Source: RGIG1934 sp964492545 (lineage in GTDB: Bacteria > Bacillota > Clostridia > Lachnospirales > Lachnospiraceae). Taken from it: 18,168 nucleotides of DNA. The stretch is from the NCBI GenBank assembly GCA_964492545.1, contig CAZBKO010000039.1, positions 1 through 18,168 of the forward strand. Reading direction: 5' to 3'. The notes under the pieces were generated by a model that was not told the DNA's origin, made no database searches, and worked only from the letters and a program-made list of their open reading frames with translations. A program made the translations under genes and the position numbers. Within the stretch, counting starts at the first letter, position 1; every line of letters begins with the position of its first letter. Below are positions 8,708 through 15,537 of this stretch, piece by piece.

Positions 8708-9172
8708 ATGAGATTTTTAGTAAAACAGAAAATATTTTCATGGAATTCAACATACGATATATATGACGGTAATTTGGAGCCAAAGTATTTTGTGGAAGCA
8801 GAGGTGTTTTCCTTTGGGCATCAGATTCGAGTATACAATAAGCTGACAAAAAGTGAAGTTGGTGTGGTAAGACAGAGAATATCTGCATATATGCCACAAT
8901 ACGATATCGAAATCGAAGGAATTCACAAGGGAAGCGTAAGCAAGCAGTTTACATTTGTATATCCAAACTATATCGTTTCCTGTAATGACTGGCAGATTAA
9001 GGGGGATTTTGCCGGTGGCAATTATGAATTAATTGGAGCAACAGAGGCGATTATGAATGCTGGTCATACTGAAATTGATGGAACCACGTATGTAACCTAC
9101 GACATCAATAATACGTCAGATGTGGATATATCATTGTTGTTAGCATTGGCAATAGAGGCAGTTAATTACTAA
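8708..9172 (+). CDS. LURP-one-related (LOR/YxjI-type) family protein
   Basis: The 154-residue protein resembles the LURP-one-related/YxjI family, which adopts a tubby/scramblase-like beta barrel. Family features are the opening FLVKQKIFSWNSTYDIYD, the paired strands of a short beta-rich protein (YFVEAEVFSFGHQIRVYN, GVVRQRIS) and the C-terminal segment DISLLLALAIEAVNY. In bacteria the function is unknown; membrane-associated or phospholipid-related roles have been proposed. It has a strong AGAGGAGG ribosome binding site just upstream of ATG 8708. A terminator-like hairpin follows 17 bases after its stop. Confidence 0.75.
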   Translation: MRFLVKQKIFSWNSTYDIYDGNLEPKYFVEAEVFSFGHQIRVYNKLTKSEVGVVRQRISAYMPQYDIEIEGIHKGSVSKQFTFVYPNYIVSCNDWQIKGDFAGGNYELIGATEAIMNAGHTEIDGTTYVTYDINNTSDVDISLLLALAIEAVNY

Positions 9173-9189
9173 TATTTTGTAGCACAATC

Positions 9190-9235
9190 AGGCTTCCCGC
9201 ATATTATTAAGTATTAATATGCAGGAGGCCTTTTT
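9190..9235 (+). terminator. Terminator-like hairpin overlapping the dpaB ribosome binding site
   Basis: The 5' arm 9190-9206 pairs with 9215-9231 (16 of 17 positions, one C/A mismatch at 9198/9223, one G-U) around an 8-base loop, and is followed by TTTT ending directly at the dpaB ATG (9236). The AGGAGG that serves dpaB (9223-9228) sits inside the 3' arm. The element has all parts of an intrinsic terminator for the upstream gene. In any transcript reading through, it would pair the ribosome binding site of dpaB. Confidence 0.75.
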
Positions 9236-9826
9236 ATGTCATTAAGCAAGTGCAATTTAGGTTTAGCCATAACAGGATCTTTTTGTACTTTTTCTAAAAT
9301 AAAGAAAGAAGTTAAGAAACTTGCTGATAAAGGAGTAAATATTGTACCGATTTTTTCAAACAGCACTATGAATATTAATTCAAGATTTGGGTGCGCATCG
9401 GAGTTTGTATCAGAAATAGAGAACATAACGGGTAACGAGGGAATGAAAACCATTTCTCAGGCTGAGCCCATAGGACCAAACAGAATATTTGATGTGCTGC
9501 TTATAGCACCATGTACCGGAAATACAATGGCAAAGCTGTGCAACGGGATTACAGATACACCAGTGCTGATGGCGGCGAAGGCTCATATGAGAAATGGTCT
9601 TCCCATTGTAATATCAATGTCTACAAATGATGCTCTTGGTATTAACTTCAAGAATATAGGTATGCTGCTAAATATGAAAAATGTTTATTTTGTGCCTTTT
9701 GGTCAGGATAATTCAAAGAGCAAGCCGAACTCGATGATAGCGCATGTGGATTTGATTGAGGAAACCTTAGAGGCAGCCCTTGAGGGAAAACAGCTGCAGC
9801 CCCTAATACGTTCACCATTTAAATAA
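9236..9826 (+). CDS. dpaB: Dipicolinate synthase subunit B (flavoprotein)
   Basis: DpaB (SpoVFB) works with DpaA to oxidise dihydrodipicolinate to dipicolinic acid in the mother cell during sporulation; the product is loaded with calcium into the spore core. The 196-residue length fits the family. Flavoprotein-type motifs are visible: the N-terminal nucleotide-binding strand-turn LGLAITGSFCTFSK (residues ~8-21), the APCTGNTMAKLCNGITDTPVLMAAKAHMRNG block around residues 89-120, and PIVISMSTNDALG. The usual partner dpaA is not upstream; instead a LOR-family gene precedes it. Its ribosome binding site lies inside a hairpin. The 3' end overlaps the convergent asnB remnant by 8 bases. The presence of this gene suggests a sporulating or recently sporulating lineage. 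Confidence 0.92.
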   Translation: MSLSKCNLGLAITGSFCTFSKIKKEVKKLADKGVNIVPIFSNSTMNINSRFGCASEFVSEIENITGNEGMKTISQAEPIGPNRIFDVLLIAPCTGNTMAKLCNGITDTPVLMAAKAHMRNGLPIVISMSTNDALGINFKNIGMLLNMKNVYFVPFGQDNSKSKPNSMIAHVDLIEETLEAALEGKQLQPLIRSPFK

Positions 9827-10300
9827 ATATATTTATATTGTATTTTGTTAGCCAGTAATCTACTTGAATTAAGTAGCCATCATCTGAGGACCGGCCATTA
9901 GCTGTCCATACCATGGTTTACCATAATCCTTTGGATTATCAATGAGGAATTGCAGCTTGCTGCAGTCAATTAATTCGTGAATTGGTCGGCTTAAGTCAGC
10001 CATAATTTCAAGGAGCTTTGACGATAGAAGATGCTCATATTCAGGGTCGTAGGTCTTTGGATATGGGCTTTTCTTTCTGAAAAGTATCTCATCAGGCAGC
10101 AGATTATACCTTGATGCAGCCTGTCGGAGAAGACCTTTGACAACACCATCCTTTGTCTTCATATCAAATGGAACATTAAATATATACTCAACAATTCGTC
10201 TGTCAGCAAAAGGAACACGGGCCTCAAGACCAGAGTACATACTTGTTCTGTCCATTCTATCTAACAGCGTCTGCATAAACCATTTTATATTAAGGTAAGC
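9819..10300 (-). pseudogene. asnB: Asparagine synthetase B, C-terminal fragment (5'-truncated and frameshifted)
   Basis: This is the end of a glutamine-dependent asparagine synthetase (full length about 600 residues): AYLNIKWFMQTLLDRMDR, then SGLEARVPFADRRIVEY and FRKKSPYPKT are hallmarks of the long Firmicute AsnB synthetase domain. The longest frame begins at an internal Met (10276), but homologous sequence continues to about 10300, where it meets the YitT gene. The N-terminal glutaminase domain and most of the ATP domain are absent. Near 9876 one base appears missing: the open frame stops at 9869-9871, while the next frame continues with YLIQVDYWLTKY, the expected AsnB ending, to a stop at 9819-9821. 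It could be a decaying gene or two assembly/sequencing faults. Confidence 0.88.
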
Positions 10301-11002
10301 ATGCCTGTAGCTATGTTTGCCATAAATATACCAATATTGTGGTTTGGTTATAGAAGACTTGGAAAAAAGCTTATTTATATTTCCATATATGCGCTGGCTG
10401 TCGCATCAATAGCAGTTGATCTGATGACCGAGCTTGGAATATGCGTTACAAAAATACCTTTGCTTGCAGCTCTTTTTGGAGGAGCTCTCATAGGCTGGGG
10501 AATCGGAATCATATTCAGACTGGGAGGAACTACCGAAGGCACTGATATAGCTGTAAGACTCCTAAAGCTGAAATACCGCTATATGAAGACCGGAGCGATA
10601 TTCCTTATTACTGACGTTGTTATTGTGAGCATTTCTGCAATCGTATTTAGAGATATTGATACGGCATTATATGCAGGAATATCTGTTATGGCAACCTCAA
10701 TGGTGATGAATAAGGTTCTATATGGAAGCGACGAGGCGAAGCTTATCTATATAATTAGTGATAAGAATCGTGAAATTGTGAAAATTCTTCTTGATAAAAT
10801 TGGCGTTGGAGCAACATTTCTTGAAGGAAGAGGCGCATATACAGGTAATGATAAGGAAATTATTATGTGCGTAATTAAGAGACAGAAGCTTCCACAGCTT
10901 GAAGAAATTGTAAAGGAGATAGATTTAAATTCATTTATGATTGTGACTTCAGCAACTGAAATATTTGGTGAAGGGTACAAGAGACATGGAACTATTTATT
11001 GA
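10301..11002 (+). CDS. YitT family membrane protein, N-terminus missing
   Basis: YitT-family proteins have a five-helix membrane domain followed by a cytosolic DUF2179 domain; their function is not established. The visible part begins inside the second half of the first helical hairpin (AMFAINIPILWFGYRRLGKK, typical of the family) and continues with membrane segments to about residue 140. A DUF2179-like domain then ends the protein (YIISDKNREIVKILLDKIGVGATFLEGRGAYTG, then IMCVIKRQKLPQLEEIV). Full-length members have about 280-290 residues; here 233 remain, so about 50 are missing. No ribosome binding site precedes ATG 10301, and the frame stays open back to 10265, so this ATG is not a natural start. 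The break coincides with the asnB truncation. Confidence 0.85.
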   Translation: MPVAMFAINIPILWFGYRRLGKKLIYISIYALAVASIAVDLMTELGICVTKIPLLAALFGGALIGWGIGIIFRLGGTTEGTDIAVRLLKLKYRYMKTGAIFLITDVVIVSISAIVFRDIDTALYAGISVMATSMVMNKVLYGSDEAKLIYIISDKNREIVKILLDKIGVGATFLEGRGAYTGNDKEIIMCVIKRQKLPQLEEIVKEIDLNSFMIVTSATEIFGEGYKRHGTIY

Positions 11003-11019
11003 AAAACGATAAATATATA

Positions 11020-11048
11020 TTGAAATTCAATCAAAACTATGATACACT
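11020..11048 (+). promoter_or_regulatory. Candidate promoter for the DUF2975 operon
   Basis: TTGAAA (11020-11025) and TACACT (11043-11048) are 17 bases apart, and TG at 11040-11041 gives an extended -10. The -35 is embedded in an 11-base palindrome TTGAAATTCAA (11020-11030) that could be an operator. The first gene starts 37 bases downstream of the -10. Pattern-based only. Confidence 0.45.
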
Positions 11049-11084
11049 CATTTTACAATATAGAAAATAAATGGAGGTTGTAAG

Positions 11085-11525
11085 ATGAGAATTCCACGAT
11101 TTACCAAGTTGGTATTGGATTTTATGTTTTGGTGTGCAGTGGGTGTAACCATATGTGTACCAGCTATTTTCAGAATTGCAGGCAGGAATTATCCTAATAT
11201 AAAGAATAATTATGAGGTTATGTGTGTGTTGTTTTCAGCGTCGGGTATTATGTCCGCACTTATATTAAGAGAACTTAGACACATATTTAAGACGGTTCTT
11301 GATAATGATTGTTTCGTTATGACCAATGTTGATTCACTGAGAAGAATGGCATCATGTGCATTTGGAATTGCTATATTATCAGCTGTAAGACTTATATTTG
11401 TAATAACACCGGCAACATTTGTTATAATAATTGTATTTTTTATAGCAGGGCTTTTCTCAATAACGCTTTCACAGGTGTTTGAGAAAGCTGTTACATATAA
11501 ACAGGAAAACGATTTTACAATATAA
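11085..11525 (+). CDS. DUF2975 domain membrane protein
   Basis: The 146-residue product has four predicted membrane helices (about residues 10-31, 47-64, 90-112 and 115-137), with the loop RELRHIFKTVLDNDCFVMTNVDSLRRMA between the second and third pairs. That loop, in which a short conserved stretch with an N/D-x-F pattern precedes the third helix, is characteristic of DUF2975 (YoaS-like) proteins. Their function is unknown. A ribosome binding site TGGAGG lies at 11072-11077. In Firmicutes, DUF2975 genes are commonly followed directly by a small XRE regulator, as here. The pair is presumably a membrane-linked regulatory unit; this is inference from context. Confidence 0.8.
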   Translation: MRIPRFTKLVLDFMFWCAVGVTICVPAIFRIAGRNYPNIKNNYEVMCVLFSASGIMSALILRELRHIFKTVLDNDCFVMTNVDSLRRMASCAFGIAILSAVRLIFVITPATFVIIIVFFIAGLFSITLSQVFEKAVTYKQENDFTI

Positions 11526-11545
11526 GAATGGAGGCTGCTATATCT

Positions 11546-11767
11546 ATGGGAATTAATGTGAACCTGGATGTGATGATGGCGCGCCGTAAGAAGAGCGTGA
11601 CGGAGCTTGCATCTGATATTGATATAACAATGGCTAACTTGTCAATACTTAAGAATAACAAGGCGAAGGCCATAAGATTTTCCACGCTGAACGAGATATG
11701 CAAGGCTTTAGACTGTCAGCCTGGAGATATATTAGAGTATGTAGAAGGAGATGATGAGAATGAATAG
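11546..11767 (+). CDS. Small XRE-family (Cro/CI-type) helix-turn-helix regulator
   Basis: The product is a 73-residue stand-alone DNA-binding domain. The helix-turn-helix spans about residues 16-45 (VTELASDIDITMANLSILKNNKAKAIRFSTL), followed by the conserved ICKALDCQPGDILEY ending that is typical of the short YozG-like XRE regulators paired with DUF2975 proteins. ATG 11546 is preferred over the in-frame ATG 11528, because GGAGG (11530-11534) lies between them and family members start with a short stretch before NLDVM. It follows the DUF2975 gene immediately and overlaps the next gene by 8 bases. Autoregulation of the operon is plausible, with the palindrome at 11020-11030 as a candidate site, but this is unproven. 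Confidence 0.85.
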   Translation: MGINVNLDVMMARRKKSVTELASDIDITMANLSILKNNKAKAIRFSTLNEICKALDCQPGDILEYVEGDDENE

Positions 11768-13163
11768 AATAGCAAGAATGAGTATTGTAATGGGTTTTAT
11801 CTATTTGCTGTGCATGTTTAGGAATCCTGCAGGAATTACATTTCCAGTATTTGTAATAGCTGTGGTGATAGCATGTGGATACATAACGAAGATTAAGAAA
11901 TATGATATTGTGTTCACAGATTATTTGTATGCAGTGTGCTGTGTGTTGATAAGTATATCAATTATGCTTACAGACAGTGGATTTCTTCATTTTTTTGGCA
12001 AGGTGGGAATACTTCTGCTGATTATGGTATATTTTATCAAGAAGTTTTACGGCATTGAAAATATGGGACTTTTGAGAGGAATAATCGCTATACTTGAATT
12101 TATGTGTGTTAGTGTCTCACATATTCCAAGCCCATTTTTGGATTATAGGAAACAGAAGGAAGATAGTGATAGCTGGGAGCAGGAGGAGGATTCAGTCAAG
12201 AGCCAGATTGTCAAAGGCTTAATTATTGCAGTGCCACTGCTTATTGTAGTCGGTGTTTTGCTGGTAAGTGCGGATGTAGTTTTCAAAAATATTCTGTCAA
12301 ATGTATTTGATTCGTCGGCAGATATGGAAGTATTGTTTAAAATGTTTTTGACATTTGTTATTGGATTTATTGGTTCATATGCTGTAGCCAGAACTGTATG
12401 CGATAGAAAGCTTAAGCTGTATGATGGAAAGCTTAGACGTTCACAGCCTATTACTGCAATAACATTTACATCACTCATGTCTGTTATATATGTATTTTTC
12501 TGCGGTGTCCAGATTACTATGCTGTTTAACAGAAATGGTCATATGCTGCCACCGGATTATTCCTACTCAAGATATGCCAGAGAGGGATTCTTTCAACTGC
12601 TGTTTGTTGCATTGATTAATTTTGCAATTGTATTTATTTGTAAAATAAAGTTTGAAAAGAATAGAATTCTTGATATAATCTTAACTATCATAACTGTGTG
12701 TACTTATGTTATGATTGCGTCATCGGCAGGAAGAATGATTGTATATATTAAGGAGTACCATTTTACATTCCTAAGATTGTTTGTATTGTGGTTCCTGTTT
12801 GTTCTTGCACTTATGATGGCAGGTCTGATAATATCAGTGTACAGGGACACATTTAAACTTTTTGAGTACTGTGTTGTGGTAGTCAGCATATGCTATGTTA
12901 TATTATCATTTGCAAGACCGGATGCGCTTGTTGCCAAGTATAATGTGGAGTATCTTGATAAGGAGGGTGATCAGATTGAATATATGACCACACTTTTATC
13001 TGATGATGCGGCACCATATTTAGCAGAGATTGAGAAAGAGAATTATATGCTTACTGAATATTTTGAGAGGATATATGATACATATGAATTGAGAGATATT
13101 CGAAAATTTAATGTTTCACAATATCAGGCATATAATGCAGCTAAAGAATATTTAAAGAAATAA
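11760..13163 (+). CDS. DUF4173/DUF4153-type polytopic membrane protein
   Basis: The roughly 467-residue product has about 11-12 membrane helices and the family's recognisable central motif YSRYAREGFFQLLFVALINF (residues ~272-291), followed by a soluble C-terminal tail of about 80 residues (DALVAKYNVEYL onward) rich in acidic residues and Tyr. DUF4173 proteins have no established function. Three in-frame ATGs (11751, 11754, 11760) are possible; AAGGAG at 11745-11750 best fits 11760 (9-base spacing). Its start overlaps the regulator gene by 8 bases, indicating coupled translation. The three genes from 11085 form one compact operon, so the regulator and both membrane proteins probably act together. 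Confidence 0.82.
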   Translation: MNRIARMSIVMGFIYLLCMFRNPAGITFPVFVIAVVIACGYITKIKKYDIVFTDYLYAVCCVLISISIMLTDSGFLHFFGKVGILLLIMVYFIKKFYGIENMGLLRGIIAILEFMCVSVSHIPSPFLDYRKQKEDSDSWEQEEDSVKSQIVKGLIIAVPLLIVVGVLLVSADVVFKNILSNVFDSSADMEVLFKMFLTFVIGFIGSYAVARTVCDRKLKLYDGKLRRSQPITAITFTSLMSVIYVFFCGVQITMLFNRNGHMLPPDYSYSRYAREGFFQLLFVALINFAIVFICKIKFEKNRILDIILTIITVCTYVMIASSAGRMIVYIKEYHFTFLRLFVLWFLFVLALMMAGLIISVYRDTFKLFEYCVVVVSICYVILSFARPDALVAKYNVEYLDKEGDQIEYMTTLLSDDAAPYLAEIEKENYMLTEYFERIYDTYELRDIRKFNVSQYQAYNAAKEYLKK

Positions 13164-13177
13164 GATTGGAGACAGCT

Positions 13178-13425
13178 ATGGAAGAATACGAAGTAATAAC
13201 ATTACAGTGTCAGATGGAACAGAGAAGGAATTTGCAATTATGGATACATTCGAGATGAATGATAAGAAGTATGTTGCGGTATCACTTGTTGAGGGTGATG
13301 AGATTGTTGAGGGCGAGTACATCTACAGCTACACTGAATCAGAGGATGGCGAGATGCTTGTCCAGATAATTACAGATGAAGCTGAGTACGATGCAGTTGT
13401 GGAGGCATACAGCAACGAGGATTAA
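13178..13425 (+). CDS. DUF1292 domain protein with apparent one-base deletion
   Basis: DUF1292 proteins are small, acidic cytosolic proteins of unknown function, often found near yrrK/yqgF and Fur genes. From ATG 13178, with TGGAG at 13167-13171, the reading gives MEEYEVITL and then goes out of frame. Around 13204 one base appears missing; adding it joins to TVSDGTEKEFAIMDTFEMN and the rest of a typical DUF1292 protein (KKYVAVSL, EGEYIYSYTESEDGE, DEAEYDAVVEAYSNED) of about 82 residues. As written, the first frame stops after about 24 codons, and the main body could start only at GTG 13207, which lacks a ribosome binding site. The conserved N-terminus on the other frame argues for a recent mutation or a sequence error. 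The stop overlaps the convergent transporter gene by 4 bases. Confidence 0.8.
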
Positions 13426-14534
13426 TTCTTGAATATCCATGTGGCACAGTAGAGTGCAGCGATGAACATCAGGTTGATAAGTGTGAATTTTACAAGGTAA
13501 GATGACACTTTATCAGGCTGATGTTTTTTGTATTCAGAAAATGTTATAAGGCTTGCCAGGGAAGCAATAAGTGTGCCACAGCCACCGATGTTTACAGCGG
13601 GCAGCAGGCTTGTGTAGTCATTTGTAAAATGAGAAAGCAGCACCGCACTTGGAACGTTGCTGATAAATTGACATGAGAGTATGCCAAATAAAAGTGTGTT
13701 AATAGGAAGAATACTGCTAAACATACTGTGAACTGCAGGAATTCTTGACATATTTCCACTGAACACAAAGAACACGCAGAAGGTGAGCAGCAGCGGGTAA
13801 TTAACCTCTATTAATGAACGCCTGTCCATAATAAGCAGCAGCAATGCTATCGCGATGGTCCCCTGTATGTATGGGAAGACTCTAAATACAATAAGAAGAC
13901 TGCACAGAAACAGCAGTGAATAAATAGCAGTCCTTGAAAGATTAAGGGTATACTTATTTTTGCGTTTGAGCACAAGAGGAATCGGGTTAACAAATGCGCA
14001 CATGACGATAATTATAATTGTTGCAGTTATAAATGGAACGAACATGATTTTTATAAATTCAATTCCATCTATATTGTAATAGGCAAATATATAGAGATTT
14101 TGTGGGTTTCCAAAGGGTGTGAGCATGCCACCAAGATTAGCAGCAATATTTTGCATAATAAATGTAAATGCCATATGATGCTCATTTCCTGTGTCCTTTA
14201 GCACAAAATATCCTAGAGGCAGGAAGGTTATCAGTGCCATATCATTTGCAAGTATCATTGAGCCAAAGAAGGTTATGAACACAATCCCGAATGTGGCACG
14301 GCGTAAATCCTGCAGGCGAAGTACAATATTTTTGCTGAGTATTTCAAACACATGTATGTGTGAAAATGCAGCAACCACTGCAAGAGTACAAAAAAGTGTG
14401 GCAATTGTACGCATGTTGAAATAGTCTAAATATTTCTTATTAGGTGGAACAATTATGCATGTGATTATCATTGCAATAGCTGCAATGCACAGTACTATTT
14501 GATTTTTAATAAAAGAATGTATTTTGTTTATCAT
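13422..14534 (-). CDS. SLC13/ArsB-like (ion transporter superfamily) permease
   Basis: The 370-residue polytopic membrane protein has about 10-11 helices and resembles the IT superfamily (citrate/anion permeases, ArsB, NhaD). Two motif pairs fit an inverted-repeat transporter: ANDMALITFLPLGYF with GGMLTPFGNPQNLYIF in the first half, and SNVPSAVLLSHF with NIGGCGTLIASLASLI in the second. The GNPQN and paired SNVP/AND loops are typical substrate and cation hairpins. The substrate cannot be stated: dicarboxylates, sulfate, arsenite or Na+/H+ are all possible. It is somewhat shorter than most members (400 or more). GGAG at 14541-14544 on the plus-strand complement (minus-strand reading GGAGATAAA) precedes the ATG. 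It is the only intact minus-strand gene and is divergent from ecfA1. Confidence 0.82.
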   Translation of the reverse strand: MINKIHSFIKNQIVLCIAAIAMIITCIIVPPNKKYLDYFNMRTIATLFCTLAVVAAFSHIHVFEILSKNIVLRLQDLRRATFGIVFITFFGSMILANDMALITFLPLGYFVLKDTGNEHHMAFTFIMQNIAANLGGMLTPFGNPQNLYIFAYYNIDGIEFIKIMFVPFITATIIIIVMCAFVNPIPLVLKRKNKYTLNLSRTAIYSLLFLCSLLIVFRVFPYIQGTIAIALLLLIMDRRSLIEVNYPLLLTFCVFFVFSGNMSRIPAVHSMFSSILPINTLLFGILSCQFISNVPSAVLLSHFTNDYTSLLPAVNIGGCGTLIASLASLITFSEYKKHQPDKVSSYLVKFTLINLMFIAALYCATWIFKN

Positions 14535-14608
14535 TTTATCTCCATATATATTGTAATAATTAACCTTATTGATTTTAGCAGAATAAATGGAAATTGCAAT
14601 AATGTTTC

Positions 14609-14637
14609 TTGCATTATTAATGAAAATCTCTTACAAT
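14609..14637 (+). promoter_or_regulatory. Candidate sigma-A promoter for ecfA1-ecfA2-ecfT-truA
   Basis: TTGCAT (14609-14614) and TACAAT (14632-14637) are 17 bases apart. The predicted start near 14644 gives a leader of about 33 bases before ecfA1. An inverted repeat AATAATG/CATTATT (14598-14604 and 14612-14618) overlaps the -35. The rest of the 142-base gap between the divergent genes shows no other feature I can support. Confidence 0.6.
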
Positions 14638-14676
14638 GGTGGGTAATAAATATTTAGAGTCAGATTGGAGATATAC

Positions 14677-15537
14677 ATGAATATAATTAAGTCTGATAAA
14701 TTAATACATGATTATCTGGAGCGCGATGAGGATGGCAAGGTAATTGGAACCAACAGAGCACTTGATGATGTCAACATAGATATAGAAGAGGGAACATTTG
14801 TCGCCATTCTTGGACATAATGGTTCGGGTAAGTCCACATTTGCAAAGCATCTTAATGCAATTCTTAGACCCAGCGAAGGTACTGTATGGGTAAATGGCTT
14901 TGATACAGCTAATGAAGAGGATGTATGGAATGTGCGCCAGAGTGCGGGCATGGTTTTTCAAAATCCTGACAATCAGATAATAGGAACAGTTGTCGAAGAG
15001 GATGTTGGATTTGGTCCGGAGAATCTTGGAATTCCCACAGATGAAATATGGCAGAGAGTCAACGCGGCTCTGAAGGCAGTGGGTATGAGTGCATATCGTA
15101 AGCATTCACCTAACAGATTATCTGGAGGACAGAAGCAGAGAGTTGCAATAGCAGGAGTTGTTGCGATGAAGCCAAAATGTATTGTCCTTGATGAGCCAAC
15201 GGCGATGCTTGATCCGGTGGGAAGAAGAGAAGTTATACAGACTGTGCGTGAATTGAATCAAAAAGAAGGCGTAACAGTAATACTAATCACACATTATATG
15301 GATGAAGTAATTGAGGCTGACAAAATATTTGTCATGGATCATGGCAAAGTAGTAATGCAGGGAATTCCCAGAGAAGTATTTTCAAATGTGGCTAAGCTAA
15401 AGGAGCTTGGACTTGATGTACCACAGGTTACGGAACTTGCATATGAGATGAGCTTAAATGGAATACCCATGAAACCTGGAATCCTCACAATAGATGAGTT
15501 TGTAGAAGAATATAGGAGAGTGACACAATGTCATTAG
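14677..15537 (+). CDS. ecfA1: ECF transporter ATPase EcfA1 (CbiO-like)
   Basis: One of two ATPases of the energy-coupling module that powers uptake of vitamins and trace metals by exchangeable S components. The 286-residue product has Walker A GHNGSGKST at 46-54, Q-loop MVFQNPDNQI, signature LSGGQ at 148-152, Walker B with Asp 172-Glu 173 (VLDEPTAMLDP) and switch His 206. The C-terminal ~50 residues (FSNVAKLKELGLDVPQVTELAYEM) are the EcfA-specific domain. ATG 14677 is chosen over TTG 14665, because GGAG at 14667-14670 is the ribosome binding site. The 3' end overlaps ecfA2 by 10 bases. The S components are not in this window. Confidence 0.95.
   Translation: MNIIKSDKLIHDYLERDEDGKVIGTNRALDDVNIDIEEGTFVAILGHNGSGKSTFAKHLNAILRPSEGTVWVNGFDTANEEDVWNVRQSAGMVFQNPDNQIIGTVVEEDVGFGPENLGIPTDEIWQRVNAALKAVGMSAYRKHSPNRLSGGQKQRVAIAGVVAMKPKCIVLDEPTAMLDPVGRREVIQTVRELNQKEGVTVILITHYMDEVIEADKIFVMDHGKVVMQGIPREVFSNVAKLKELGLDVPQVTELAYEMSLNGIPMKPGILTIDEFVEEYRRVTQCH

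Noticed and set aside
9172..9210. Sporulation sigma factor (SigE or SigK) promoter for dpaB
   Set aside because: A CATATTAT resembling a -10 occurs at 9200-9207, but no matching -35 lies at the proper spacing, and the stretch is already explained by the hairpin arm.
9819..11002. Insertion sequence or other mobile element as the cause of the asnB/YitT break
   Set aside because: No transposase, terminal inverted repeats, target duplications or recombinase genes are visible on either side of the joint.
14535..14600. Minus-strand promoter for the SLC13-like transporter
   Set aside because: A TACAAT-like -10 is present on the minus strand, but no acceptable -35 is found 16-18 bases upstream.
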